Origin: Massilia kyonggiensis | GTDB lineage: Bacteria > Pseudomonadota > Gammaproteobacteria > Burkholderiales > Burkholderiaceae_D | DNA: 64,000 nt | Assembly (NCBI RefSeq): GCF_024756235.1 | Contig: NZ_JANUGY010000011.1 | Span: 62,001 to 126,000, forward strand | Direction: 5' to 3' | Shown: positions 1 to 9,537 of the stretch, piece by piece | How the letters are laid out: every line of letters begins with the position of its first letter | How positions within the stretch are numbered: position 1 is the first letter of the stretch | Notes under the pieces: generated by a model | What the model was told of the DNA's origin: nothing | Seen by the model: the letters and a program-made list of their open reading frames with translations, nothing else | Database searches by the model: none | Made by a program: the position numbers and the translations under genes

Positions 1-1369
1 CCGGGCGCTTGCCGTTCTTTTCACCCTGGCCGAAGCCGACCGGGATCGACATGCCGGGCAGGCCGGCGAGGCTCGTCGACAGGGTGAAGATGTCGGCCAG
101 GTAGTTCGCCACCGGGTCGTTCGCCTTGGAGCCCAGGTCCCACGCGACGCTCGGAGCCACCGGGCCCATGATCACGTCGCACTTGTCGCGGAACGCGGCC
201 TGGAAGTCGTCGGCGATCAGGCGGCGGATCTTTTGCGCCTGCACGTAATAGGCGTCGTAGTAGCCGTGGCACAGCACGTACGTGCCGACCATGATGCGGC
301 GCTGGACTTCCTTGCCGAAGCCTTGCGCACGCGTCTTCTTGTACATGTCCTGCAGGTCGGTGTACTCCGGGGCGCGGTAGCCGTAGCGCACGCCGTCGAA
401 GCGCGACAGGTTCGACGAGGCTTCCGCCGGCGCGATGATGTAGTACACGGGGATCGACAGCGACGTCTTCGGCAGCGAGATCTCGACCAGCGTCGCGCCC
501 AGCTTCACGAATTCGTCCAGCGCGGCGCGCACGGCCTGCTCGACGTCCGCGGCGAGACCCTCGCCGAAGTATTCCTTCGGCACGCCGATGCGCAGGCCGC
601 TCAAGGACGCATTCAGGTCGCGCGTAAAATCTTCGCGGGCGTTGCCTTGTTCGGGCGTGAGGCTCGTCGAGTCGCGCTCGTCGAAGCCGACCATCTCGTT
701 CAGCAGCAGGGCGCAGTCCTCGGCCGTGCGGGCCATCGGGCCGCTCTGGTCGAGCGACGAGGCGAACGCGATCATGCCGAAGCGCGACACGCGGCCGTAC
801 GTCGGCTTGATGCCGGTGATGCCGCAGAACGCGGCCGGCTGGCGGATCGAGCCGCCGGTGTCGGTGCCGGTCGCGGCCGGCGCCAGGCGTGCGGCGACGG
901 CGGCGGCCGAGCCGCCCGACGAGCCGCCCGGCACGGCCAGCGCGTCCCACGGGTTTTTCACGGCGCCGAACGCCGAGTTCTCGTTCGACGAGCCCATCGC
1001 GAATTCATCGCAGTTCAGCTTGCCCAGGGTGACCATGCCGGCATCCGCGAATTTCGTGACGACGGTGGCGTCGAACGGGCTGACGTAATTGCCCAGCATC
1101 TTCGAGGCGGCAGTCGAGCGCCAGCCTTGCGTGACGAAGATATCCTTGTGGGCAATGGGAATACCGGTCAGCGGGCCGGCATTGCCTGCCGCGATGCGGG
1201 CGTCGGCAGCCTTGGCTTGCGCGAGCGACAGTTCCGGATTCACGTCCAGGAACGCGTTATGCTGGCTGGCGGCGACGCGGTCGAGGTAGTGCTGCGTCAG
1301 CTCCGTCGCCGAGACTTGTTTCGAGTGCAGGAGCGCGGACAGCTCCTTGATGGTTTTTTGATGCATCAT
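1..1369 (-). CDS. gatA: Asp-tRNA(Asn)/Glu-tRNA(Gln) amidotransferase subunit A (C-terminus beyond window)
   Basis: Catalytic subunit of the GatCAB amidotransferase, which releases ammonia from glutamine and passes it to GatB to amidate mischarged Glu-tRNA(Gln) or Asp-tRNA(Asn). About 456 residues are visible; the C-terminus lies off the left edge. The amidase-signature triad is intact by position: Lys75 (in AHKD), Ser150 in the GGSSGGS motif, and Ser174 in TGGS. The spacings of 75 and 24 residues match the known GatA triad. Two adjacent ATG codons (1369 and 1366) can serve as start, 22 bases after the gatC stop. This suggests one leftward gatC-gatA transcript, with gatB probably following outside the window. 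Confidence 0.97.
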   Translation of the reverse strand, partial: MMHQKTIKELSALLHSKQVSATELTQHYLDRVAASQHNAFLDVNPELSLAQAKAADARIAAGNAGPLTGIPIAHKDIFVTQGWRSTAASKMLGNYVSPFDATVVTKFADAGMVTLGKLNCDEFAMGSSNENSAFGAVKNPWDALAVPGGSSGGSAAAVAARLAPAATGTDTGGSIRQPAAFCGITGIKPTYGRVSRFGMIAFASSLDQSGPMARTAEDCALLLNEMVGFDERDSTSLTPEQGNAREDFTRDLNASLSGLRIGVPKEYFGEGLAADVEQAVRAALDEFVKLGATLVEISLPKTSLSIPVYYIIAPAEASSNLSRFDGVRYGYRAPEYTDLQDMYKKTRAQGFGKEVQRRIMVGTYVLCHGYYDAYYVQAQKIRRLIADDFQAAFRDKCDVIMGPVAPSVAWDLGSKANDPVANYLADIFTLSTSLAGLPGMSIPVGFGQGEKNGKRP

Positions 1370-1391
1370 GATGGTCGACGTTCGCTGCGGG

Positions 1392-1691
1392 TTATTCGAT
1401 GACTTTCGGCACCAGGTACAGGCCGTCCTGGGTTTTCGGGGCCGGGGCCTGGTAGTCGTCGCGGTGGTTTTCTTCCGTCACCACGTCCTCGCGCAGGCGC
1501 AGGGGCAGGGCGAGCACGCTGGCGAGCGGTTGCGACAACGGCGCAACACCCGTGGTGTCGACGGCCTGCATCTGCTCGGCCAGGGCGAAGATCCCGTTCA
1601 GCTCGTTCAAGGCGATTTCGGCATGGGCTTCATCCATGTCGAGCTGGGCCAGGTTGGCGATCCGTTTTACGTCTGAAAGTGTCAGGGACAT
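1392..1691 (-). CDS. gatC: Asp-tRNA(Asn)/Glu-tRNA(Gln) amidotransferase subunit C
   Basis: Small subunit (99 aa) that wraps around and stabilises the GatA-GatB pair. The sequence is a typical GatC: an N-terminal helix beginning [16 protein letters not shown], a central acidic helix, and the conserved tail region LREDVVTE. Length is normal for the family. It is the first gene of the leftward gatC-gatA unit. The start is ATG at 1691, but there is no clear Shine-Dalgarno sequence, because a GC-rich hairpin followed by five T residues lies immediately upstream. Confidence 0.96.
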   Translation of the reverse strand: MSLTLSDVKRIANLAQLDMDEAHAEIALNELNGIFALAEQMQAVDTTGVAPLSQPLASVLALPLRLREDVVTEENHRDDYQAPAPKTQDGLYLVPKVIE

Positions 1692-1694
1692 GGC

Positions 1695-1717
1695 AAAAAG
1701 CGCGGTTCGATACCGCG
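1695..1717 (-). terminator. Terminator-like hairpin abutting the gatC start
   Basis: Read leftward, CGCGGT (1717-1712), loop ATCGA and ACCGCG (1706-1701) form a 6-bp stem. It is followed by C and five T residues, ending three bases before the gatC ATG. The shape is that of a short intrinsic terminator or attenuator. A chance hairpin is possible because the stem is only 6 bp. Confidence 0.4.
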
Positions 1718-1828
1718 TTCAAAGATGAATGTGTAGATAATGAAATTTGGACAACGGCGCGCTAAAGCTGATAAAAGCTTTCTAATACCGTCGATCTCGC
1801 AGGCTGATATGGGCACGAAACCACCCGT

Positions 1829-1857
1829 TTTTCAGCATTTAATCGGCAAATTATAAG
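1829..1857 (+). promoter_or_regulatory. Candidate sigma-70 promoter for the mre operon
   Basis: TTTTCA (1829-1834), 17 bases, then TATAAG (1852-1857), in the AT-rich part of the intergenic region and about 140 bases before the mreB start. The -35 matches the consensus at four of six bases, so this is a moderate candidate only. Confidence 0.4.
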
Positions 1858-1914
1858 GTAGAATGGCGGGCTAATGCGTTCTCCGGGCGAAACCAGCCCC
1901 GCTTCCACGCATGA

Positions 1915-3042
<1,128 letters not shown>

Positions 3043-3188
3043 CCCGGCCGTGGCTGCGCGGACAGGGCGTGTGACCGTGCCGGCGATCCTGGTGTGGCAC
3101 ACGCCGTCCGCGTTTGGTGTCGCCCGTCATACCCGCACCGGGCGTCTTCGTTGACGCGGGCGCCGGTAGCCCCGCATTATTGGAAGTC

Positions 3189-4322
3189 ATGGAATACAGT
3201 CCTCCGCCGCTGTTCAAGCAAGGCGCCCCCGCAAGGGTCAAGGTGACCGTGTTCGCTCTCCTGTCGATCGCGCTGCTCGTGGTCGACGCCCGCCTGCACG
3301 CGCTCGCCGCCGTGCGCCAGGTGGCGGCAACGGTCCTGTACCCGTTCCAGATGGCCGCCCTCGCGCCGCGCGACGCGCTGGCCAATATGGGCACGTATTT
3401 TTCCTCGATCTCCGCGCTGCAGAAGGAAGTGCGCGACCTGAAGAGCCAGCAGGTCGCGATGGCCCAGGCCATGCAGCAGGCGCAGCTCCAGATGGCCGAG
3501 AACGCGCAGCTGCGCCGCCTGATGGATGCGCGCGAGCACCTGCCCGTGCACTCCATGATGAGCGAGATCCTGTACGACGCGCGCGACCCGTCCACGCGCC
3601 GCGTGGTGCTCGATCGCGGCACCCGTAACGGCGTCAAGCTCGGCCTGCCCGTGATCGACAACGCCGGCGTCGTCGGCCAGGTCACGCGCGTGTTCCCGTT
3701 CACGTCCGAAGTCACGCTCCTCACCGACAAGGAACAGGCGATCCCCGTGCAGGTGCTGCGCAACGGCCTGCGCAGCGTGGCCTACGGCCGCGGCCAGTCC
3801 GGCCTGCTGGACCTGCGCTTCGTCGCGCCGAACGCCGACATCCAGGTCGGCGACGTGCTCGTGACCTCCGGCCTGGACGGCGTCTACCCGGCCGGCCTCG
3901 CGGTGGCGAAAGTGATCCAGGTCGAGAACGTGGCGCAGGGCGCCTTCGGCCGCGTCGTGTGCCAGCCGCTGGCCGGCATCGACCGCCACCGCCAGCTCCT
4001 GATCGTGATGTCCGGCCAGCCGCTGCCGCCGCGCCCGGCCGCGGAACCGGCCAAGGCCAACGGCAACACCACGTCCCGCAAGAATCTGCCGCGCATGGAG
4101 CCCGTGCCGCCGCTGCCGCTGCCGCCGCAACCGCTGGCGCCTGCCGTCGCGCCGCCCGCCGCCGCGGGTACCGCTGCCGCCGCGCGTCCGGCGCCTGCGC
4201 CCGCGAACCAGAATGCCGCCGCGCCCGCGCGCGCGAATCCCGCTGCCGCGGCACCTGCGGCGCGCAGCCCGGCTGCGCCACCGCCGGCGACTCCCGCAGC
4301 CCAGCCGAAGGAGGGCACCTGA
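3189..4322 (+). CDS. mreC: Rod shape-determining protein MreC
   Basis: Bitopic inner-membrane protein (377 aa) whose periplasmic part activates PBP2 in the elongasome. After a short cytoplasmic start (MEYSPPPLFKQ) comes one membrane segment (about residues 20-38), a coiled coil (about 75-115) and the beta-barrel domain (about 125-275). The last 100 residues are a Pro/Ala-rich tail of low complexity, longer than in many MreC proteins. The ATG at 3189 has GGAA close upstream; an earlier in-frame TTG would add residues before the membrane anchor and is not used. The TGA overlaps the mreD ATG by one base. Confidence 0.95.
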   Translation: MEYSPPPLFKQGAPARVKVTVFALLSIALLVVDARLHALAAVRQVAATVLYPFQMAALAPRDALANMGTYFSSISALQKEVRDLKSQQVAMAQAMQQAQLQMAENAQLRRLMDAREHLPVHSMMSEILYDARDPSTRRVVLDRGTRNGVKLGLPVIDNAGVVGQVTRVFPFTSEVTLLTDKEQAIPVQVLRNGLRSVAYGRGQSGLLDLRFVAPNADIQVGDVLVTSGLDGVYPAGLAVAKVIQVENVAQGAFGRVVCQPLAGIDRHRQLLIVMSGQPLPPRPAAEPAKANGNTTSRKNLPRMEPVPPLPLPPQPLAPAVAPPAAAGTAAAARPAPAPANQNAAAPARANPAAAAPAARSPAAPPPATPAAQPKEGT

Positions 4323-4843
4323 TGCCGGCGACGAACCGTCCGCACTACATCCTGCTGCCCGTCAGCCCGCTGTTCATCGCGTTCAGCCTGGTCTGCGCAT
4401 TCATGCTCAACCTGCTGCCGTGGGGCCGCTGGGTCGGCGCACCGGACTTCGTCGCGCTCGTGCTCGTGTTCTGGGGCATCCACCAGCCGCGCAAGGTCGG
4501 CATCGGCATCGCGTTCTGCATGGGCCTCCTGATGGACGTGCACGACGCCACGCTGCTGGGCGAGAACGCGCTCGCGTACACCTTGCTGTCGTACCTGGCG
4601 ATCATGATCCACCGCCGCGTGCTGTGGTTCCCGCTCGTCACGCAGGCGATGCACGTGTTCCCGCTGCTGCTGCTCACGCAGGCGATCCAGGTGATGGTGC
4701 GCTTCTTCGTCACCGGCCGCTTCCCCGGCGCGCTCGTGTTCATCGAAAGCGTGATCGCCGTCGCGCTGTGGCCCGTGATCACGTGGCTGCTGCTGGCGCC
4801 GCAGCGCCGCGCGGTCGACAAGGACCATACGCGTCCGATCTGA
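4322..4843 (+). CDS. mreD: Rod shape-determining protein MreD
   Basis: Polytopic inner-membrane protein (173 aa) that works with MreC in rod-shape maintenance. It shows about five hydrophobic segments, starting with the conserved ILLPVSPLFIAFSL helix, and the typical motif GLLMDVHDATLLGENAL in the middle. Length is normal. Its ATG shares one base with the mreC stop codon (TGATG), so translation is probably coupled. Confidence 0.93.
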   Translation: MPATNRPHYILLPVSPLFIAFSLVCAFMLNLLPWGRWVGAPDFVALVLVFWGIHQPRKVGIGIAFCMGLLMDVHDATLLGENALAYTLLSYLAIMIHRRVLWFPLVTQAMHVFPLLLLTQAIQVMVRFFVTGRFPGALVFIESVIAVALWPVITWLLLAPQRRAVDKDHTRPI

Positions 4844-4867
4844 AGCATTTATTCATCGCCTCCCCGA

Positions 4868-6847
4868 ATGACCGAGATTAAAGACAGCGATCGCGAGATC
4901 CACCTGTTCCGCATGCGCCTGACGGCGATGGTGCTGTTCGTCTTCATCTGCTTCGGCCTGCTCGTCGCGCGCTTCGTCTGGCTGCAGGTCGTCAAGCACA
5001 GCCAGTACATGGCGCAGGCCGAGGACAACCGCATCGCCCTCGTCCCCATCGTGCCGAACCGCGGCCTGATCGTCGACCGCAACGGCATCGTCCTGGCCAG
5101 CAACTACTCCGCCTACACGCTCGAGATCACGCCGTCGAAGCTGGAGGCGAACCTCGATTCCGTCATCGACGAACTGGCGAAGCTCGTCACGATCGAGCCG
5201 AAAGACAGGAAACGTTTCAAACGCTTGATGGAAGAGTCGAAGAATTTTTCCAGCGTCCCGATCCGCACCCGCCTGACCGACGACGAGGTGGCGCGCTTCA
5301 CCGCGCAGCGCTTCCGCTTCCCCGGCGTGGAAGTGCAGGCACGCCTGTTCCGCCAGTATCCGCTGGGCGAAGTCGCCTCGCACGTGCTGGGCTACATCGG
5401 CCGCATCAACCAGGCCGAGGCCAAGGTGCTCGAGGCGGGCGACGATGCCGCCAACTACAACGGCACGGACCACATCGGCAAGGAAGGCCTGGAAAAGAGC
5501 TACGAACGCCAGCTGCACGGCCAGACGGGCTATGAGGAAGTGGAACGTTCGGCCGGCGGCCGCGCGATCCGCACCCTGTCGCGCACGCCGCCGACGCCGG
5601 GCAACAACCTGATCCTGTCGATCGACATCGAGCTGCAGAAAGTCGTCGAGCAGGCGTTCGGCAATTACCGCGGCGCGCTGGTCGCCATCGAACCTGCGAC
5701 GGGCGACGTGCTCGCGTACGTGTCGCGCCCCGGCTTCGACCCGAACCTGTTCGTCGACGGCATCGACAGCCAGAGCTGGACGGAGCTGAACACGTCGCTC
5801 GACAAGCCGCTGATGAACCGTCCGCTGTCCGGCACGTATCCGCCCGGTTCGACGTTCAAGCCGTTCATGGCGCTGGCCGCGCTGGAGCTGGGCCTGCGCC
5901 GGCCCGAGTACGGCATCAGCGACCCCGGCTTCTTCGTGCTGGGCGGCCACCGCTTCAACGACGACAAGAAGGGCGGCCACGGCTACGTCGACATGTACCG
6001 CTCGATCGTGATGTCGTGCGACACGTATTACTACCAGCTCGGCAACGAGATGGGCATCGACCGCCTGCACGACTTCATGCAGCCGTTCGGCTTCGGCGAG
6101 AAGACGGGCATCGACCTCGAACACGAGAAGACGGGCGTGCTGCCGTCGCAGCAATGGAAGCGCGAGCGCTTCAAGAAGAACCGCGCGGCGCAGAAGTGGG
6201 TCGGCGGCGACACGATCTCGATCTCCATCGGCAACGGCTTCAACAGCTACACGCCGCTGCAGATGGCGCATGCGGTGGCGACGCTGGCCAACGACGGCGT
6301 CATCATGAAGCCGCACCTCGTCAAGATGCTCGAGGATCCGACCAGCCACGGACGCACGCCGACGGTGCCGAAGGAATCCGGCCGCATCGCGCTCAAGCAG
6401 CAGAACATCGACATCGTCAAGCGCGCCATGGTCGGCGTGACGGCGGACCAGAGCGGCACCGCGTTCATCCCGTTCCGCAACGTGCAGTACACGGTGGCCG
6501 GCAAGACGGGTACGGCGCAGGTGGTGGGCCTGCGGGGCCAGAAGTACAATGCGGCGGCGACGCCGGAACGCCTGCGCGACAACGCGCTGTTCGTCGCGTT
6601 CGCCCCGGCCGACCATCCCCGCATCGCGCTCGCGATCGTCGTGGAAAACGCCGGCTTCGGCGCGACCGTGGCGGCGCCGATCGCGCGCAAGGCGCTCGAT
6701 TACTACCTGCTCGGCAAGCGTCCGGGCGACGCGGACAAGCCGGCGCCGAAGCTCGTCGACCCGGTCCCGGCCGACGAAGACCAGGTGGCGCCCACGGCCG
6801 GTGCCGATTTCAGGCCGGGCGGCGAGACCCCCGGCAACAAGGACTGA
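4868..6847 (+). CDS. mrdA: Penicillin-binding protein 2 (peptidoglycan DD-transpeptidase)
   Basis: Elongasome transpeptidase (659 aa) that crosslinks new lateral-wall peptidoglycan. It has a single membrane anchor at about residues 17-38, a PBP dimerisation domain (about 60-230) and a C-terminal transpeptidase domain. The active-site STFK lies at 328-331, the second motif is SCDTYYYQLG, and KTG is at 546-548 in AGKTGTAQV. These fit class B PBP2 rather than FtsI, as does the position between mreD and rodA. The start lacks a strong Shine-Dalgarno but no alternative start is near. Confidence 0.96.
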   Translation: MTEIKDSDREIHLFRMRLTAMVLFVFICFGLLVARFVWLQVVKHSQYMAQAEDNRIALVPIVPNRGLIVDRNGIVLASNYSAYTLEITPSKLEANLDSVIDELAKLVTIEPKDRKRFKRLMEESKNFSSVPIRTRLTDDEVARFTAQRFRFPGVEVQARLFRQYPLGEVASHVLGYIGRINQAEAKVLEAGDDAANYNGTDHIGKEGLEKSYERQLHGQTGYEEVERSAGGRAIRTLSRTPPTPGNNLILSIDIELQKVVEQAFGNYRGALVAIEPATGDVLAYVSRPGFDPNLFVDGIDSQSWTELNTSLDKPLMNRPLSGTYPPGSTFKPFMALAALELGLRRPEYGISDPGFFVLGGHRFNDDKKGGHGYVDMYRSIVMSCDTYYYQLGNEMGIDRLHDFMQPFGFGEKTGIDLEHEKTGVLPSQQWKRERFKKNRAAQKWVGGDTISISIGNGFNSYTPLQMAHAVATLANDGVIMKPHLVKMLEDPTSHGRTPTVPKESGRIALKQQNIDIVKRAMVGVTADQSGTAFIPFRNVQYTVAGKTGTAQVVGLRGQKYNAAATPERLRDNALFVAFAPADHPRIALAIVVENAGFGATVAAPIARKALDYYLLGKRPGDADKPAPKLVDPVPADEDQVAPTAGADFRPGGETPGNKD

Positions 6848-6850
6848 ACC

Positions 6851-7966
6851 ATGGCGCATTTTCCCGAACGCCGCTCGCTCAGCCGGCGCCTCAAACCGTA
6901 TTTCAACGTCTTCGACCCGGCCCTGTCGCTGATCCTGTTCCTGCTGCTGTGCACGGGCCTCGTCACGCTGTCCTCGGCCGGCCACGACTTCCCCGGCCGC
7001 CTGGAAGGCCAGATCCGCAACATCATCGCGGCCTTCGTGTTCATGTGGGCGGCGGCCGTCGTACCACCCCAGACCCTCTTGCGCCTCGCCGTGCCGATCT
7101 ATACGTTCGGCGTCGCGCTGCTGCTCGCGGTGGCGACCGTGGGCATCATCAAGAAGGGGGCGCGGCGCTGGCTGCACGTGGGCGTGGACATCCAGCCGTC
7201 CGAGATCATGAAGATCGCCACGCCGCTGATGCTGGCCTGGTATTTCCAGACGCGGGCCGGCATCCTCAACTGGAAGTCGTTCGCGGTGGCGGCCGTGCTG
7301 CTGCTGATTCCGTTCGGCCTCATCGCCAAGCAGCCCGACCTCGGCACGGCGCTGCTGGTGGGCGGTTCTGGCTTCATCGTGATCTTCCTGGCCGGCCTGT
7401 CGTGGAAAGCGCTCGCCGCGCTGTTCGCGGCTGGCTGCGCGGGCCTCCCCGTGGCATGGTCGATGATGCACGACTACCAGCGCGAGCGCGTGATGACGCT
7501 GATCGATCCCACGTCCGATCCGCTCGGCAAGGGCTTCCACATCATCCAGTCGACCATCGCGATCGGCTCGGGCGGCGTGACCGGCAAAGGCTATATGAAA
7601 GGGACGCAGGCTTACCTGGAATTCATTCCGGAACGTACCACCGACTTCATTTTTTCGGTATATTCCGAAGAGTTTGGTCTGGTCGGCAACCTCGTGTTGC
7701 TGTTCCTGTACCTGCTGCTGATCGGACGCGCGATGATGATCGCGGCCAATGCACCGAACCTGTTTACACGCCTGCTGGCGGGATCGGTTGCGATGATGTT
7801 TTTTGTTTATGCTTTCGTCAATATGGGCATGGTCAGCGGCATCCTGCCCGTGGTCGGAGTTCCGCTTCCTTTCATGAGCTATGGCGGAACCGCGCTGATT
7901 ACTTTGGGCCTCTGCAGTGGTATATTGATGAGTATTCAACGACACCGCAAACTGGTGCAGACCTGA
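6851..7966 (+). CDS. rodA: Peptidoglycan glycosyltransferase RodA (SEDS family)
   Basis: SEDS-family glycosyltransferase (371 aa) that polymerises lipid II during elongation, in complex with PBP2. The sequence is strongly hydrophobic with about ten membrane segments. Typical SEDS stretches are visible: GARRWLHVG with QPSEIMKIATPL, KQPDLGTALLV with its conserved Asp, and PLPFMSYGGTALI near the end. It starts three bases after the mrdA stop and ends one base before the rlpA ATG. Confidence 0.96.
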   Translation: MAHFPERRSLSRRLKPYFNVFDPALSLILFLLLCTGLVTLSSAGHDFPGRLEGQIRNIIAAFVFMWAAAVVPPQTLLRLAVPIYTFGVALLLAVATVGIIKKGARRWLHVGVDIQPSEIMKIATPLMLAWYFQTRAGILNWKSFAVAAVLLLIPFGLIAKQPDLGTALLVGGSGFIVIFLAGLSWKALAALFAAGCAGLPVAWSMMHDYQRERVMTLIDPTSDPLGKGFHIIQSTIAIGSGGVTGKGYMKGTQAYLEFIPERTTDFIFSVYSEEFGLVGNLVLLFLYLLLIGRAMMIAANAPNLFTRLLAGSVAMMFFVYAFVNMGMVSGILPVVGVPLPFMSYGGTALITLGLCSGILMSIQRHRKLVQT

Positions 7967-7967
7967 T

Positions 7968-9023
7968 ATGCAAGAGAACGCGAAGGCCGTTCCGAGGTCG
8001 CTCCCAGCGGTCATTGCGATGTTGGCAATGATGGCGGGGTGCAGTACCACGGACCAGAACGGCGAACATAAAAGCCTGATCCCCCTGCCGTGGAAGCACA
8101 AGGTCACCCGCGTGGATCCGAAGCTTCCGAACCTGCCGCCGGCCGGTTCCGGCCGCGGCGGCTACTACCAGGACGACGGCCCCGGCGCGAACCCGCCACC
8201 GGGCCTGCTGGACACCCCCGACGCCGTCGTCAAGTACGAACCCTACGCCAAGTTCGCCAACAAGCCGTACTCCGTGTTCGGCCAGACGTACACCCCGCTC
8301 ATCAACGACGAACCGTTCACCCAGCGCGGCGTGGCCAGCTGGTACGGCGTCAAGTTCCACGGCCAGCGCACGTCGTCCGGCGAAGCCTACGACATGTACA
8401 AGATGACGGCCGCGCACCCGACGTTGCCGATCCCCTCGTACGCGCGCATCACGAGCCTGGAGAGCGGCAAGTCCGTCGTCGTGCGCATCAACGACCGCGG
8501 ACCGTTCCACTCCGACCGCGTCATCGACGTCTCGTACACGGCGGCCCTCAAGCTGGGACTACTGGGCAAGGGCAGCCACCAGGTCCAGGTCGAGCGCCTG
8601 TTCCCGGGCGACGTGATGCAGCTCGCGTCCGCACGCCGCGCCGCCGCATCCGAGGCGCAGGCCTTGCCGGCACCGCCCGCCATCGCCGCCCTCATGCTGG
8701 AAGACCGCGTCGACATGGACAGCGCCGCCGTCGCGCGCGCGCAAGTGCCAGCGGCCTCGGCTTCGTCCTCTGCCTCCGCCGACAAGGCTGCGTTGACGCC
8801 GGGTTTCTATCTGCAACTCGGTGCCTACGGGCGCGAGGGCAAGGCCGAGGAGATGGGCGAAAAGCTCAAGCAGGCCGGCGTCGACCTCGCCGTCGAAATT
8901 GTCCGTTCGGGCAACGTCAACCGCCTGTACGGCGGTCCCTTCGAATCCCGCGCGCTCGCGCAGGAAGCGGCGCGTGCGCTGCCGGCCGGACTCGGCCTGA
9001 AACCCATCGTCGTACGGCGCTGA
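7968..9023 (+). CDS. rlpA: RlpA-like septal lytic transglycosylase lipoprotein with SPOR domain
   Basis: Outer-membrane lipoprotein (351 aa) expected to cleave denuded septal glycan strands. The signal peptide ends in MMAGC with lipidated Cys25. The double-psi beta-barrel (about residues 118-220) contains RGVASWYG, TSSGEAYDMYKMTAAHPTLP and RINDRGPFH, holding the usual RlpA catalytic Glu and Asp. After an Ala/Ser-rich linker, a SPOR domain follows (about 280-351, from GFYLQLGAYG), which binds denuded peptidoglycan. The start abuts the rodA stop, making it the last gene of the operon. Confidence 0.94.
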   Translation: MQENAKAVPRSLPAVIAMLAMMAGCSTTDQNGEHKSLIPLPWKHKVTRVDPKLPNLPPAGSGRGGYYQDDGPGANPPPGLLDTPDAVVKYEPYAKFANKPYSVFGQTYTPLINDEPFTQRGVASWYGVKFHGQRTSSGEAYDMYKMTAAHPTLPIPSYARITSLESGKSVVVRINDRGPFHSDRVIDVSYTAALKLGLLGKGSHQVQVERLFPGDVMQLASARRAAASEAQALPAPPAIAALMLEDRVDMDSAAVARAQVPAASASSSASADKAALTPGFYLQLGAYGREGKAEEMGEKLKQAGVDLAVEIVRSGNVNRLYGGPFESRALAQEAARALPAGLGLKPIVVRR

Positions 9024-9150
9024 GCGGGCAGGGACGGGCGATCGTTCCTGTCCCCTGCGCGACGCCTGTCTAACCCCTTTCCAGTCGCGTATATCCGCAC
9101 GCCATCCATTGTCCGAATGAGTGCAAGGCCATGTTTTGCCCTGTCCTGTC

Positions 9151-9167
9151 CAGACATCAGATGTCTG
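9151..9167. promoter_or_regulatory. Operator-like palindrome, copy 1
   Basis: CAGACAT (9151-9157) and ATGTCTG (9161-9167) form a 7-bp inverted repeat with a 3-base centre. It overlaps TCAGATGTCTGAC (9157-9169), which recurs exactly 117 bases downstream. A dimeric transcription factor site is the likely reading; the factor is unknown. Confidence 0.5.
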
Positions 9168-9275
9168 ACCAACTTGTCTGTATTTCGGTATCTCCGGATG
9201 ACAAGGTTCGATGTCAATTGCATTAAAACCACAAAATAATGGCCGAATTTGCGTGTTTCCTTAAATGTTATCGTC

Positions 9276-9290
9276 AGATGTCTGACATCT
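9276..9290. promoter_or_regulatory. Operator-like palindrome, copy 2
   Basis: AGATGTC-T-GACATCT is a perfect 7-bp inverted repeat around one base, overlapping the second TCAGATGTCTGAC (9274-9286). The GT-N3-AC core resembles sites of FadR-type GntR regulators; this assignment is inference. Confidence 0.5.
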
Positions 9291-9437
9291 ACAACGAATT
9301 TCGCTTTGCTATACGCTACCATTCGTTGTTCGTTGAAATTTTCGCTTTTTGAAATTTTCTACGGCAATCCGTTTTAAACTGCCGAATAAACAGTGAGTCC
9401 AAAGCGATGGTTGCGCAAAACATTTATGTTTGCTCAA

Positions 9438-9467
9438 TTGACACTCATAACATTGTGCTCCTACACT
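9438..9467 (+). promoter_or_regulatory. Sigma-70-like promoter of the TonB receptor
   Basis: A perfect TTGACA (9438-9443), an 18-base spacer and TACACT (9462-9467), about 70 bases before the start codon. The second palindrome lies about 150 bases upstream of this -35 box. Confidence 0.6.
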
Positions 9468-9537
9468 GATTTTGCCTAGTCATAACTACATGCCGACCGG
9501 TATGTCCAGGCCCAGATAAAAATACAGGAGACAGCAA

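Larger units (their letters stand above)
9024..9537. other. AT-rich leader of the TonB receptor gene
   Basis: About 514 bases without a credible gene and clearly lower in GC than the surroundings from about 9180 onward. It holds two copies of TCAGATGTCTGAC (9157-9169 and 9274-9286), a sigma-70-like promoter (9438-9467) and a good ribosome binding site (AGGAG at 9526-9530). No tRNA or small RNA was recognised. Confidence 0.8.

Noticed and set aside
4853-8107. Long leftward open frame opposite mrdA and rodA
   Set aside because: The composition is Arg/His/Gln/Ala-rich without any motif. It is the antisense frame left open by high third-position GC of two clear genes.
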